Shown here piece by piece: positions 31,647 to 42,211 of a stretch of 64,000 nucleotides of DNA. The number at the start of each line of letters is the position of its first letter. Positions within the stretch are counted from its first letter, which is position 1. The position numbers were made by a program, and so were the translations under genes. The DNA is taken from NCBI RefSeq assembly GCF_000020685.1, contig NC_012526.1, positions 463,501 through 527,500 on the forward strand. Direction: 5' to 3'. Source of the stretch: Deinococcus deserti VCD115 (GTDB lineage Bacteria > Deinococcota > Deinococci > Deinococcales > Deinococcaceae). The notes under the pieces are model-generated. The model did no database searches, was not told the DNA's origin, and saw only the letters and a program-made list of their open reading frames with translations.

Positions 31647-32957
31647 ATGCCTTTCCGTTTGCGTTCCCGGCGCGGCTCGTGGGGCCACTGCAGCCTGAGT
31701 GCCCTGGGGGCGGCCCTGGTGCTTGGTGCCCTGTCTGACGCCAAGGCGCTGACTGTCCGCGTGCTGGTCTCCAGTGGACAGCAGGTCACGGTGCGGGTAC
31801 CGGTAACCCCCACGCCCACCTCACCGCTGGTGGCTCCCTCTGTACTGGCGGGTCTGCCCCAGCCTCAGGCCATGAATACCTGGGTGGTCGGGACTTCCGG
31901 CCGTCAGCCGGGCGCGCACCTGACCCTGGGCGGTCAGGACGCGGGCAATACGGCCCTGTACCTGCCGCCAGCTCCGGGCAGTGTGGTGGAAATCAATGGG
32001 CGGTTCTACCGAGGTGGGGTGCTGCTGCGTGCCCAGGACGGGGGCGTTCAGGCCATCAACGTGGTCGATGTCGAAGATTACCTGCGGGGCGTGGTGCCGG
32101 CCGAAATGCCCAGTGGCTGGCCGGTCGGTGCCCTGGCCGCGCAGGCGGTGATCGCGCGGACCTACGTTGCTGCCCGCATCAACCCGGCGGCGCCTTACGA
32201 CACCTGCGCCACCGAAAGCTGCCAGGTCTACCGTGGCATGGATGCTGAAAAGCCTGGGACCGACGCCGCTATTGCCGCCACCGCTTCACAGGTCATCGCT
32301 TACGGCGGTAAACCTGCCAGCACCTACTTCAGCAGCGATTCGGGCGGCTTCACTGCTTCCAGCGCGGAAGTGTGGGGCAAGGAAATCCCGTATCTGGCCG
32401 CCAAGGCCGACCCCTTCTCGACCAGCGGGCCCCGGTCACGGTGGCGCCTGGAAGTGCCGCTGAGCAAGGTGCAGACAGTGGCCTCGCAGTTTGGGGTCAA
32501 AGTCGGAGACCTGCGTAGTGTGAGCGTCACGCGTGTCAGCGAATCTGGGCGGCCGCAGGAAATCACGCTGAGCGGCGCGGCTGGCGTGGCCCGGATTTCC
32601 GGAGCACAGGCCGGCGGCTTCGTCCGGGCCCTGGGCGCCATGAGCAGCCGCGCCACCCTGAGCGGCTTGAGCCCCCTGATCGTGGAGGGAAGCGGCGCCG
32701 GACACGGCGTGGGACTCTCGCAGTACGGTGCGCTGGAACTCGCACGGCAGGGCTACGACTACATGCATGTGCTGGGCTTCTACTATCCGGGAACCACCCT
32801 CAACCGGCTGGCCCGCGTGCGTGAAGGCGCTGGTCCGGTGCTGGCCGGTGGACGGCCTCTGCCTGCTCCAGCTCTGAGAAGCCCTCCTGAACCGTCTTTC
32901 CCTGAACCTGCTGGCCCCTCATGGCTGGCCATGCGGGCCGGCCCGGGTGTGCCATGA
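31647..32957 (+). CDS. SpoIID/LytB-domain exported protein
   Basis: A 436-aa protein. A long N-terminal signal sequence ends near DAKA. The SpoIID domain is clear: VEDYLRGVVPAEMPSGWPV, AAQAVIARTYVAAR, YFSSDSGGFT and the C-terminal GHGVGLSQYGALELARQGY. SpoIID of sporulators is a lytic transglycosylase acting on glycan stripped of peptides; in a non-sporulating organism a related envelope function is expected. The conserved Glu of PAEMP is present. The C-terminal 60 residues are a Pro-rich tail. Its stop overlaps the start of the LptD-like gene. Confidence 0.88.
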   Translation: MPFRLRSRRGSWGHCSLSALGAALVLGALSDAKALTVRVLVSSGQQVTVRVPVTPTPTSPLVAPSVLAGLPQPQAMNTWVVGTSGRQPGAHLTLGGQDAGNTALYLPPAPGSVVEINGRFYRGGVLLRAQDGGVQAINVVDVEDYLRGVVPAEMPSGWPVGALAAQAVIARTYVAARINPAAPYDTCATESCQVYRGMDAEKPGTDAAIAATASQVIAYGGKPASTYFSSDSGGFTASSAEVWGKEIPYLAAKADPFSTSGPRSRWRLEVPLSKVQTVASQFGVKVGDLRSVSVTRVSESGRPQEITLSGAAGVARISGAQAGGFVRALGAMSSRATLSGLSPLIVEGSGAGHGVGLSQYGALELARQGYDYMHVLGFYYPGTTLNRLARVREGAGPVLAGGRPLPAPALRSPPEPSFPEPAGPSWLAMRAGPGVP

Positions 32958-35722
32958 AGGGCTGCACGGCACCGAAGCGGCGCGCCGGATTTCTTCGTGG
33001 CGCTCTGCTGACCCTGGGGCTGCTGGCCGGCGCGATGGGCGCCGCAGAAGCCCGTACTGTCCGGATCATCTCGGCCGATACGCTGGAACTGCGTCAGGTG
33101 GACGGCCAGGAACTGGTGATCATCACCGGTGAGAGCGTGGAACTGCGTGTTGACGACGACGTTGTGCGCGCCCGGCGGGTGGAGTTCAACCGCACCCGGC
33201 GCACCCTGACGCTCGTTGGTGCGGCCCGCTACACCACAGCCAAAGATGGGCAGGACCTGCGCGGTGAAAACCTGGTGGTCGACCTGGGCGAGGAGCAGAT
33301 CACCGGCGAGGACGTGCTGATCAGCGATGATGAACTGGAAATCCGCGGCACGGAAGTTGAGCGCATTCCAGGCCAGCTGCGTGCCAGCGGAGGCTACTTC
33401 ACGACCTGCGCCCGCTGCGGGCGCACCCCCAACGACTTTGCCTTCCGGGCAGAGCGCCTGATCGTGTATCCCGGCGACCGGCTGATCGCCTACCGCGCGC
33501 AACTGCTGCTCGTAGACGTGCCGGTGCTGTTCTTGCCGGTGCTGGTGCTGCCCCTGAACGAGCGTGACCGCCAGCCCCGGCTGGAGATCGGCCGTGACGC
33601 CCGGGACGGCACGACTGTGGAAGCGGACCTGCCTTTCTCAATCGGCTCGAACACGTTGGGCACCACCCTGCTGCGCTATTACCAGAACCGCAGTCCCAGC
33701 CTGGGAGTAGGCGTGGCGCTGCGCTCGTACGCGCCGCTGCCGTATGTGGACCGCATCAACCTGTACACCCTGGCCAACCCCAAGCCGCTCACGGCAGATG
33801 GGAAAGTGAACCCCGGCTACGACCTGGATATCGATTTCAGCGCCAGCGGCCGGATTCCCCTGACCGAGGCGGTGCGCGACCTGGATTACCGCGTGAGCGT
33901 GACGCGGCGCGATATCGGGCGCAAGGAGGGCGACGGGACTTACGGAGTCACCAACGTGAACTTTGGCGCCAAGGTGGAGTATCCCCGCTTCACTGCTGAA
34001 TTCAACTACGTTGACCGCTTCGGCCCGGAAGCGACCACGCCCATCACCACGCCGCTGAAAGAACCGGAAGTCATCATTGACCCCAAGGTGTACACCAACG
34101 GCAACTTCAGCCTGGACACCCGCGTCAGCGCCGGGCAGTACACCGCCCAGAGCAACCCGCTTTCACGCAGTGCAAGTGCCCAGGGCATCAACATCACCAC
34201 CACCCGGCTGGAAGAGCAGCACGACCTGTCCTACTCTGCCCAGCCCTGGCCGGGTGCGGACCTGCGGCTGCGCAACACCTTTACCGGGCGGTACTACGGA
34301 ACCGGGGCCCGCACGGTGGACCTGCTCGTCAGCGGCGAGCTGACCCAGCGGTTCAATGTGGACAACACCGTCACCTTCGGGGCGCGGTACCTGCGCACCG
34401 AGGGCACCAGCCCCTTTGCGTTCGACGCGGTCAACCGCCGGGTGCTCAGCGCGCCCGTCAGCATCACGCTGAGCACCGTGCCGGTCCGGGATGTCCGCTT
34501 CGGCATCTCGTACACCCGCGATCTGTTCCTGGGCCCGCAGGAGCAGCAGCCGCTGGGCGTCACCCTGAGCGTCAACCGCCTGCCCCTGCGCCTGGACGCC
34601 TCGCTGCGCCACAGCATTGATACTGGCGAGTTGCAGGACTTTACGTACAACGTGACCCTCAGCGACCCGGACAGCGGCACACCGAAGGTCACTCCGGCGC
34701 AGCCCGCGACCGAAACGCAGCCAGCGAAGCCTGCCACCGTGACGCGCAGCAGCCCCTGGCCATTCCCGAATCTGTCCCTGAACGCCACAGGGGGTTACCG
34801 CAAGGGCACCGGTCTGATTCCGTTCCGGGTCGGTGCCACCGTGACCGGGGACCTGCGCACCAACACTTTCACGGTCTACGCCATCCACGACTTCAAGACC
34901 GAGCCGGTCAGTGAGCTCGGCGTGACCTACAGCCTGTCCACCACACGCGACGTGGTACTGAATCCGGTCACGGTGGCGGGGCGTGAAACCTTCTACCTGG
35001 AGCCTGCCCGCATGAGTGGCGAGCACAGCGTCACCTGGCGCGGGCAGTACCGGGCATTTACCGCCCATGACCTGCTGCTCGAACCGCCGGCCACGGCGAC
35101 CTCCAGCGGCACGGTGACGTTTGGTGTGGGCACTGTGCAGGGCAGTGCAAATAACTGGAATCTGCTGTACGGGGGCCCGTACGACCTGCGCCGGGGTGGC
35201 TGGACTGCGCCGACCCTGACCGGCACCGTCAGTGTGACCCGTCCAGGTCAACGGCTGGGGCTGGTCGCCGTGATCAACGTGGCGGGCCTGGACCAGAAAC
35301 GCACCGAGCTCGCGCGGGTGGACGCCGACGCCAACTGGCAGTTCGGCAGCCGCGCCGCGATCTCCGGCCGCGTGTTGTACAGCCGTACCCGCAGTGGCAC
35401 CTTCCCCAACGATGTGGCCACCGACACGCTGACGGTGGCGCCGGTGCGGGCCACGGTGGCTATCGGCAACGGTGAGAAACCCGGCGCCTACCTGACCGCC
35501 AGCCTGCGCCAGACCTTTACCTGGGTCGACGGGGTGCGCCAGAACTACACGCCGATCTCGCCGGTGATCGGCCTGACCATCGACCGCTGCTGCTGGGCCC
35601 TGCAGGCGGAAGCCGACCTGGGGCTGGGACGCTACCGTGTGGCTGTCGGCCTGCCCGGTCAGTCCTTTTATCCGCTGTTCGACCTGACCAAGGAAGGATT
35701 TGATATTCCGCTGCTGCCCTGA
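32954..35722 (+). CDS. LptD/OstA-like outer membrane beta-barrel protein
   Basis: A 922-aa protein. A signal peptide ends at AEA. Next comes an OstA/LptA-like N-terminal domain built of short repeats (SADTLELRQVDGQ, GESVELRVDD, GENLVVDLGEEQITGED), a Cys pair in TTCARCGRTP, and the LptD-type element VPVLFLPVLVLPLNERD. The remaining 700 residues alternate in the way of a large beta-barrel, with many aromatic strand ends. LptD inserts LPS into the outer leaflet, but Deinococci are reported to lack LPS, so the cargo must differ. ATG 32954 overlaps the SpoIID-type stop. Confidence 0.82.
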   Translation: MKGCTAPKRRAGFLRGALLTLGLLAGAMGAAEARTVRIISADTLELRQVDGQELVIITGESVELRVDDDVVRARRVEFNRTRRTLTLVGAARYTTAKDGQDLRGENLVVDLGEEQITGEDVLISDDELEIRGTEVERIPGQLRASGGYFTTCARCGRTPNDFAFRAERLIVYPGDRLIAYRAQLLLVDVPVLFLPVLVLPLNERDRQPRLEIGRDARDGTTVEADLPFSIGSNTLGTTLLRYYQNRSPSLGVGVALRSYAPLPYVDRINLYTLANPKPLTADGKVNPGYDLDIDFSASGRIPLTEAVRDLDYRVSVTRRDIGRKEGDGTYGVTNVNFGAKVEYPRFTAEFNYVDRFGPEATTPITTPLKEPEVIIDPKVYTNGNFSLDTRVSAGQYTAQSNPLSRSASAQGINITTTRLEEQHDLSYSAQPWPGADLRLRNTFTGRYYGTGARTVDLLVSGELTQRFNVDNTVTFGARYLRTEGTSPFAFDAVNRRVLSAPVSITLSTVPVRDVRFGISYTRDLFLGPQEQQPLGVTLSVNRLPLRLDASLRHSIDTGELQDFTYNVTLSDPDSGTPKVTPAQPATETQPAKPATVTRSSPWPFPNLSLNATGGYRKGTGLIPFRVGATVTGDLRTNTFTVYAIHDFKTEPVSELGVTYSLSTTRDVVLNPVTVAGRETFYLEPARMSGEHSVTWRGQYRAFTAHDLLLEPPATATSSGTVTFGVGTVQGSANNWNLLYGGPYDLRRGGWTAPTLTGTVSVTRPGQRLGLVAVINVAGLDQKRTELARVDADANWQFGSRAAISGRVLYSRTRSGTFPNDVATDTLTVAPVRATVAIGNGEKPGAYLTASLRQTFTWVDGVRQNYTPISPVIGLTIDRCCWALQAEADLGLGRYRVAVGLPGQSFYPLFDLTKEGFDIPLLP

Positions 35723-35756
35723 TGGCTCAGCCCCGCTCCTCAAGAGGTGACCGCCC

Positions 35757-36833
35757 GTGAACCCCCGCTCCGCCCTGTTTGCGCTGCCCCTGCTGCTCGC
35801 TGCCTGTACCGGCACCGAGGAAAGCACCCCCAACCTTCCCCTGGCGCTGCTGACCGACGGCGGCGCCACACTGCGCACCCTGACTCCCGCAGAGGACACC
35901 TCCAGCACTCCTTTTACCGATCTGGCCCGCCAGACCGTGACGGGTGGCATCAGTGTGGATACGCTGTCCAGTGGCCAGCGCTTCGCCCTGACCCGCACGG
36001 ACGGTGTGGACCGCCGCAACGCTCAGCTGACCACCGCCGAGCCGTTCGCGGCGCTGCCGTTTACTCCCTGCCTGCGCCAGACCGCCACGACCGTCGCCCG
36101 TGACCGCCTGCTGACCCTCAGCGAATGCCAGGGCGGCCCACAGCGTCTGGCGCTGTACCGGGACGACGGTGTTCTGGTCTGGACGGCCCTGTTGCCTACC
36201 TTTCTGCCTGTCATGGGCAATGACGTGCCCCCAATGAGGCTGGCGGTCGTGCGCGATACAACTGCCGGGCGCGACGTTGCCTTGGTGACCCGCCCCCGGA
36301 TGGGTGGAGGCAGCGAGGTGCTGCGCGTGGCTCCGGTAAATAACGGCGACACGGTCGCCGAGGTCAGTGTGCCGCTGCCTGTGCCGGCGGTTCGTGATCT
36401 GGCGGCTTACTCAGCGGCAGGAGGGACGGCCCAGGTCCTGGCCGCGACCGATACCGGTATCCAGCCGCTCAAGGCCACCGGGGAGCCTGACGCGGCGGCA
36501 GCCCTGAAGGCCTTTGGCACAGACCGTTACGACCGGCTGTGGACGGGTCCGGTGGGCAGCCGGCCCCTGCTGGCGGCCTGGCGCAACAACGCCACCTCAA
36601 CAGGACCCCTGCTGCTGTGGGATGGTGTGCGTCCTGCGGCTGCCACCGTGACCAGCTTTGTCAGCGACCTGCGGGACGTGACCATCACCCCGACCGGCCT
36701 GCTCTACACCCTGAGCGGCACTGCCCTGACCCGTTACGACACTGCCTTTGGTCTGACCCAGGGCAACTGGCGGGTGCGTACGGTCATCAGCGGCCTGAAC
36801 GACGCACGCAGCGTGACCTGGCTGGTCCCCTGA
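35757..36833 (+). CDS. Hypothetical lipoprotein
   Basis: A 358-aa protein starting at GTG 35757 with GAGGTG upstream. The N-terminus (NPRSALFALPLLLAAC) is a lipoprotein signal with lipobox Cys17. The mature part is beta-rich, with short repeats reminiscent of a propeller (LLTDGGATLRTL, LYRDDGVLVW, LLLWDGV, LLYTLSGTALTRYD). No family is recognised. It follows the LptD-like gene by 34 nt, in the same orientation, and may act with it at the outer membrane; this is inference. It ends one base from the convergent serine hydrolase gene. Confidence 0.75.
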   Translation: MNPRSALFALPLLLAACTGTEESTPNLPLALLTDGGATLRTLTPAEDTSSTPFTDLARQTVTGGISVDTLSSGQRFALTRTDGVDRRNAQLTTAEPFAALPFTPCLRQTATTVARDRLLTLSECQGGPQRLALYRDDGVLVWTALLPTFLPVMGNDVPPMRLAVVRDTTAGRDVALVTRPRMGGGSEVLRVAPVNNGDTVAEVSVPLPVPAVRDLAAYSAAGGTAQVLAATDTGIQPLKATGEPDAAAALKAFGTDRYDRLWTGPVGSRPLLAAWRNNATSTGPLLLWDGVRPAAATVTSFVSDLRDVTITPTGLLYTLSGTALTRYDTAFGLTQGNWRVRTVISGLNDARSVTWLVP

Positions 36834-36834
36834 A

Positions 36835-37860
36835 TCAATGGGCTTCCGGGCGCGTTGCTCCCAGCAGCGCGCTCAACAGTAAAGGGACCGCGCCCCGCAC
36901 GCCCACCACTGGAACCCCACCACGGACCAGCAGCGCGACCACCACGCCGGACTGAGGATCAAAGCCCAGGCCGGTGCGGGTGCCGCGCGCTACCCCGTCG
37001 TGCCAGCGTGTAGTGCCCGAAGCCATCCAACCTGGAGCCACGCCACTGAGCGGACGGGGCAGTCCGGCTGGCTTGAGCAGCCCGCTCCAGTGTGTTCCCG
37101 CGCGGCCCGTCAGGTGGGCCTCACCAAAGGTCAGCAGATCGGCCGCGCTGCCGTACAAACCCCCAGCACCGGTGAGCGGCCCGAAGCCCGTCACCGCCGA
37201 GCTGCCCAGCACGCCTCTGGGCGTCACTACGTTCTGGCCCGGAGTCAGGCTCACGTCTGCCAGCTCCAGTGGGCCGGTCACCCAGGTTCTGAGTGCCTGT
37301 CCGTACCCGTCGGCACTCAGGTCCTCACCAGCCGAGACAGCGCAGGCCAGCGCAAGCACCCCGGCACCCAGGTTGGAGTACTGAAACCGGCCCGCCTGCC
37401 CGGCACTGGCCCAGCGGGCTGCACTGGCCAGGGCATGCCGTGGGCTCATTCCCCCGTAGGGATCGTGGAACCGGGTCAGGGTGGTCATCGCGGCCCGGGC
37501 CGGGTGGGCAGGCAGGCCAGCAGTGTGTGTCGCCAGGGCCAGAGGCGTCAGCGCCCTTGGCAGCCCCCGGAAGGGGCCACCCAGGCGGCGCAGCGGCGTG
37601 GCCCAGTCCAGGCAGCCCTGACGCGCCAGGGCATCCGCCAATGCGGCAGTAAAGGGTTTGGTCACACTGGCCAGTTCGAACAGTCCGTCTGCCGGCACGC
37701 CCCCCAGGGGCACGGCCACCCGCTGCCCGGCCTTCGCAACGGCCAGTACGCCGCCACGGGCAAATGCGAGGCGGACCAGTGCGCGCAGGTGCCGCACATC
37801 CTGCCCGAGCACCTCAGAGGCCTGGGCCAGCGCGGCGGTGTGCGGGTCGCGGCGAAACAT
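36835..37860 (-). CDS. Beta-lactamase-fold serine hydrolase
   Basis: A 341-aa protein of the class C beta-lactamase/esterase family. The catalytic SxxK is SVTK in FELASVTKPFT, and the YxN motif is YSN in GRFQYSNLGAG; a C-terminal HxG-type element is plausible near GTRTGLGFDP. It lacks a clear signal peptide. Relatives are esterases, D-amino peptidases or penicillin-binding enzymes, so the substrate is open and antibiotic resistance should not be assumed. TAGGCT ends 7 nt before ATG 37860, which supports that start over 37905. Confidence 0.86.
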   Translation of the reverse strand: MFRRDPHTAALAQASEVLGQDVRHLRALVRLAFARGGVLAVAKAGQRVAVPLGGVPADGLFELASVTKPFTAALADALARQGCLDWATPLRRLGGPFRGLPRALTPLALATHTAGLPAHPARAAMTTLTRFHDPYGGMSPRHALASAARWASAGQAGRFQYSNLGAGVLALACAVSAGEDLSADGYGQALRTWVTGPLELADVSLTPGQNVVTPRGVLGSSAVTGFGPLTGAGGLYGSAADLLTFGEAHLTGRAGTHWSGLLKPAGLPRPLSGVAPGWMASGTTRWHDGVARGTRTGLGFDPQSGVVVALLVRGGVPVVGVRGAVPLLLSALLGATRPEAH

Positions 37861-37867
37861 GGCGTGC

Positions 37868-37873
37868 AGCCTA
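37868..37873 (-). promoter_or_regulatory. -10 element of leaderless serine hydrolase gene
   Basis: TAGGCT on the minus strand ends 7 nt before ATG 37860. It overlaps the last codons of the asparaginase gene. Confidence 0.55.
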
Positions 37874-38884
37874 GAGTGCGGCTTCGGGCCTCCAGTGCAG
37901 CGCAAGCTTCACCTGCACCTCACCGACCTCGCGCCCGGCCCAGTTGCGCTGGACTGATGGTGCCAGTGCCCGGAGTTCCGGAGTCAGGGGCACGCCCAGG
38001 GCTTCGAGGACGGCCAGCGCCACGAAGGGCCGGGCCCGCTCGCCGCCGTCCATGATCTTGAAGGCAACCCCCAGCGGACCTCGTGAAGTCTGACGCAGGC
38101 CCATGCCAAAAAAGCCCTCGGCACCCATTTTGGTAACCAGGCCTGGAACCAGCGGCATCAGGGTAGTATCCAGCCGTCCTGGCCCGGCCACCAGTTCGGG
38201 GTAGATCGTCATGGCGCTGAAAATGCGTCCAAGCACCGCGTCGGAGCGTGGATCGGCCAGCCGGGCGAAGATACGCGCCATGCCACTGAGCGGCAGCGCG
38301 AAGGCTGGCACGCTGCAGCCGTCTGTCCCAGCGTGCACATGCTCGGGCGCTACCCCGGCCAGCTGGGCGTGTGCAGCCCGGATCTTGACCTGAAGAGGGT
38401 GGTCATGGCTGGTGTAGCCTTCCTTGGGCCAGTCGTACAGGGCACAGCTGAGCAGCATCCCGGCATGTTTTCCCGAGCAGTTGTGGTGCAGTGGAGTCGG
38501 CGCCGTACCGGTGCGGATCAGCTCGGCTGCGGCCTGGGCGTCAAAAGGTGGGTGTGCACCGCATAGCAGGTCGGCGGCTGTGCTGCCCGAGCGGGCCAGC
38601 AGGCGCCGGACCACGGCCAGATGGGCGGGGGTGCCGGCGTGGCTGGCACAGGCGATCGCCAGTTCGTCAGCCGGCAGCTCTGGAGCCACACGGGCCAGCG
38701 GCAGGGCCTGCACCGGCTTGCTGGTGCTGCGCGGAAAGGTCACAAGATCCGCGTCTCCACAGGAGGCCACCACCCACCCAGCAGGGTCGACCACGGCGAC
38801 ATGAATCTCGTGCTGGCTTTCGTTGAGGCCGCCGCGGGTGTACTGCACCTGGCCCGGGGCCTGCACCTGTTCAGAGAGAGACAT
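37871..38884 (-). CDS. Asparaginase II family protein
   Basis: A 337-aa protein of the Asparaginase_II family (thermolabile, Rhizobium-type). Typical elements are VTFPRSTSKPVQALPL, CASHAGTPAHLAVV, HHNCSGKHAGML, a YTSHDHPLQ segment, and DGCSVPAFALPL. It hydrolyses asparagine to aspartate and ammonia in related organisms. The long frame upstream to 39199 crosses the tRNA gene and is not coding; ATG 38884 follows TACCCT by 6 nt. Confidence 0.88.
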   Translation of the reverse strand: MSLSEQVQAPGQVQYTRGGLNESQHEIHVAVVDPAGWVVASCGDADLVTFPRSTSKPVQALPLARVAPELPADELAIACASHAGTPAHLAVVRRLLARSGSTAADLLCGAHPPFDAQAAAELIRTGTAPTPLHHNCSGKHAGMLLSCALYDWPKEGYTSHDHPLQVKIRAAHAQLAGVAPEHVHAGTDGCSVPAFALPLSGMARIFARLADPRSDAVLGRIFSAMTIYPELVAGPGRLDTTLMPLVPGLVTKMGAEGFFGMGLRQTSRGPLGVAFKIMDGGERARPFVALAVLEALGVPLTPELRALAPSVQRNWAGREVGEVQVKLALHWRPEAAL

Positions 38885-38890
38885 GCTGGC

Positions 38891-38896
38891 AGGGTA
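38891..38896 (-). promoter_or_regulatory. -10 element of leaderless asparaginase gene
   Basis: TACCCT on the minus strand ends 6 nt before ATG 38884. Confidence 0.6.
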
Positions 38897-38961
38897 GCGT
38901 GAGCGCCACAGAGGGCTGGCTGACTTGACTTCCGCTGCCCAGCCCTTTAATCTCTTGTCCG

Positions 38962-39039
<78 letters not shown>

Positions 39040-39046
39040 GAATGAG

Positions 39047-39078
39047 AAGAAGCGAGACCCTTAAGGGTCTCGCTTCTT
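39047..39078 (+). terminator. Terminator of the tRNA-Asp gene
   Basis: AAGAAGCGAGACCC (39047-39060) pairs perfectly with 39065-39078 around TTAA. The 3' arm ends in CTTCTT followed by GTTGTT. Confidence 0.85.
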
Positions 39079-39233
39079 GTTGTTGACCACAGAATGCAAC
39101 CCGGCCCCCGGCGCACAGGGGGGGTAGGTGCCGTATCATTTGCCCCGGTTTCGCACGGCGTCCGTGAAAGGCATTTGCTACTTTCCGAACCCCGCGCACG
39201 GCGAGCCTACCTTACCTATGGAGGACGCCTGTT

Positions 39234-41156
<1,923 letters not shown>

Positions 41157-41231
41157 GTCTGCTTCTGGCTGAACTGGTCCGGACGCTCAGCGGCATCTCA
41201 CCGGGAAGTAAAATCCAGGAATCAGCACCAC

Positions 41232-41262
41232 CGTCCAGGGGTCTTCTGAAGACGCCTGGACG
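41232..41262. terminator. 31-bp imperfect palindrome after speA
   Basis: CGTCCAGG-G-GTCTTC (41232-41246) mirrors GAAGAC-G-CCTGGACG (41248-41262) with one G-G mismatch around a single T. It is 75 nt past the speA stop and has no T-run; it may be a terminator or a protein-binding dyad. Confidence 0.45.
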
Positions 41263-41312
41263 AAATCTATGAGGACTGCGCATGGCCCCGGGGCCGATCA
41301 CAGGACCCCAGG

Positions 41313-41326
41313 TCAACGCCCGTTAG
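41313..41326 (+). promoter_or_regulatory. PaaR-like box upstream of a small membrane protein gene
   Basis: TCAACGCCCGTTAG differs by one base from the PaaR consensus CNAACGNNCGTTNG described in Thermus thermophilus and shares AACGCCCGTTAGGC with the operator of paaA at 56449-56462. It lies 45 nt before ATG 41372. Confidence 0.5.
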
Positions 41327-41371
41327 GCCAGGGCACGTTTCTCTCACCTGCTGGCCCCTCATGATCCGGCC

Positions 41372-41836
41372 ATGAACCCGTTTTTGAAATCTGCCGTGGC
41401 CGGACTGGTCGCGACCCTGCCGATGTCGGTCTGGATGCTGGGAGCGCAGCACTGGCTGCTGCCCCGGCGCGAGCGATACCCTCTGCCTCCCGAGCAGATT
41501 ACCGAGCATGCCGCCGAAGCTGTTGGCCTGGAGGGCGTCGCTGAGAACGATACGGCCCTCAAGGCGGCCACGGTGGTCAATCACTTTGCCTACGGCGCGG
41601 CGGTAGGAGCGCTGTACGCGCCCCTGAAGGACCTTCCCGGGCCACCGTTGCTCAAGGGAGTTGGTCTGGGAATTTTTGTGTGGACCGGCAGTTACCTGGG
41701 ACTGTTACCGGCCACTGGGCTGCTGAGCTCAGCGACTCATCACCCTGCGCGGCGCAACATGCTGATGATCGTGGCGCACTTTATCTGGGGTGGGGTGACA
41801 GGGGTGCTGGCCGAGCGGTCAACGAGCCGGCGGTAG
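41372..41836 (+). CDS. Small multi-pass membrane protein (DUF1440/DUF6789-like)
   Basis: A 154-aa protein with four hydrophobic segments: about residues 6-30, 68-86, 97-117 and 128-148. The pattern VAGLVATLPMSVWML, then HFAYGAAVGALYAPL and a late VAHFIWGGVTGVLAE resembles DUF1440/DUF6789-type proteins with conserved His in the membrane part. No function is known. A PaaR-like box lies upstream, which would tie its expression to phenylacetate catabolism if real. It is convergent with a small lipoprotein gene across two terminator hairpins. Confidence 0.72.
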   Translation: MNPFLKSAVAGLVATLPMSVWMLGAQHWLLPRRERYPLPPEQITEHAAEAVGLEGVAENDTALKAATVVNHFAYGAAVGALYAPLKDLPGPPLLKGVGLGIFVWTGSYLGLLPATGLLSSATHHPARRNMLMIVAHFIWGGVTGVLAERSTSRR

Positions 41837-41884
41837 GACCGGGTGTTGAGGCGGAGCCCCGATGGGGATTGGCCGCTCCAACAG

Positions 41885-41920
41885 AAGCCTCCGGTGCGCG
41901 TTGATAGGCACCGGAGGCTT
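41885..41920. terminator. Terminator hairpin between convergent genes (first)
   Basis: AAGCCTCCGGTGC (41885-41897) pairs perfectly with GCACCGGAGGCTT (41908-41920) around 10 nt. It can act in either direction between the membrane protein gene and the small lipoprotein gene. Confidence 0.75.
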
Positions 41921-41927
41921 GTTTCCT

Positions 41928-41945
41928 GAGGCCTTGACAGGCCTC
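41928..41945 (-). terminator. Terminator hairpin after small lipoprotein gene (second)
   Basis: GAGGCCT (41928-41934) and AGGCCTC (41939-41945) flank TGAC, 7 nt past the lipoprotein stop. Confidence 0.5.
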
Positions 41946-41951
41946 GCCGCT

Positions 41952-42128
41952 TTATTTCTCTTCTTCGGTTGTGGTGGTAGAGGTGCTCTGTGTGGTGTCT
42001 GTGGTGTCTTCCTGATCGGTGCTGGTGGTAGTGGTGGTGCTGGTGGAGGTATCCGTCTCGGTCTCGGCGCCGTCATCACAGCTGGCGAGCAACAGGGCGG
42101 CGATCAGAAGGGGAATGGTGCGTTTCAT
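41952..42128 (-). CDS. Small Thr/Ser/Asp-rich lipoprotein
   Basis: A 58-aa protein. ATG 42128 opens a short lipoprotein signal (KRTIPLLIAALLLASC) with Cys17. The mature part is about 40 residues of almost only Thr, Ser, Asp, Glu and Gln (TETDTSTSTTTTTSTDQ and similar), an acidic low-complexity chain. The codons cause a GGT/GTG-rich stretch on the plus strand. It has a hairpin downstream, which supports a real gene. It would be a disordered surface or periplasmic tether; no function is known. Confidence 0.65.
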   Translation of the reverse strand: MKRTIPLLIAALLLASCDDGAETETDTSTSTTTTTSTDQEDTTDTTQSTSTTTTEEEK

Positions 42129-42199
42129 ACAGTGATTCTGTCGGTTTGTGAGGACACCGTGGATGAGGCCCGGCCGGGCCATTTCTTCACGCGCCGCGC

Positions 42200-42205
42200 T
42201 ACCCT
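42200..42205 (+). promoter_or_regulatory. -10 element of leaderless RNA methyltransferase gene
   Basis: TACCCT ends 6 nt before ATG 42212 without an RBS. Confidence 0.6.
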
Positions 42206-42211
42206 GTATCT

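Noticed and set aside
34163..36019. 618-aa minus-strand open frame opposite the LptD-like and lipoprotein genes
   Set aside because: It spans two genes in antisense and is rich in Gly, Arg, His and Gln with no domain or RBS.
41965..42060. GGT/GTG-rich plus-strand run as a DNA tandem repeat or CRISPR-like array
   Set aside because: It has no regular unit; it is the Thr/Ser codon run of the small lipoprotein on the other strand.
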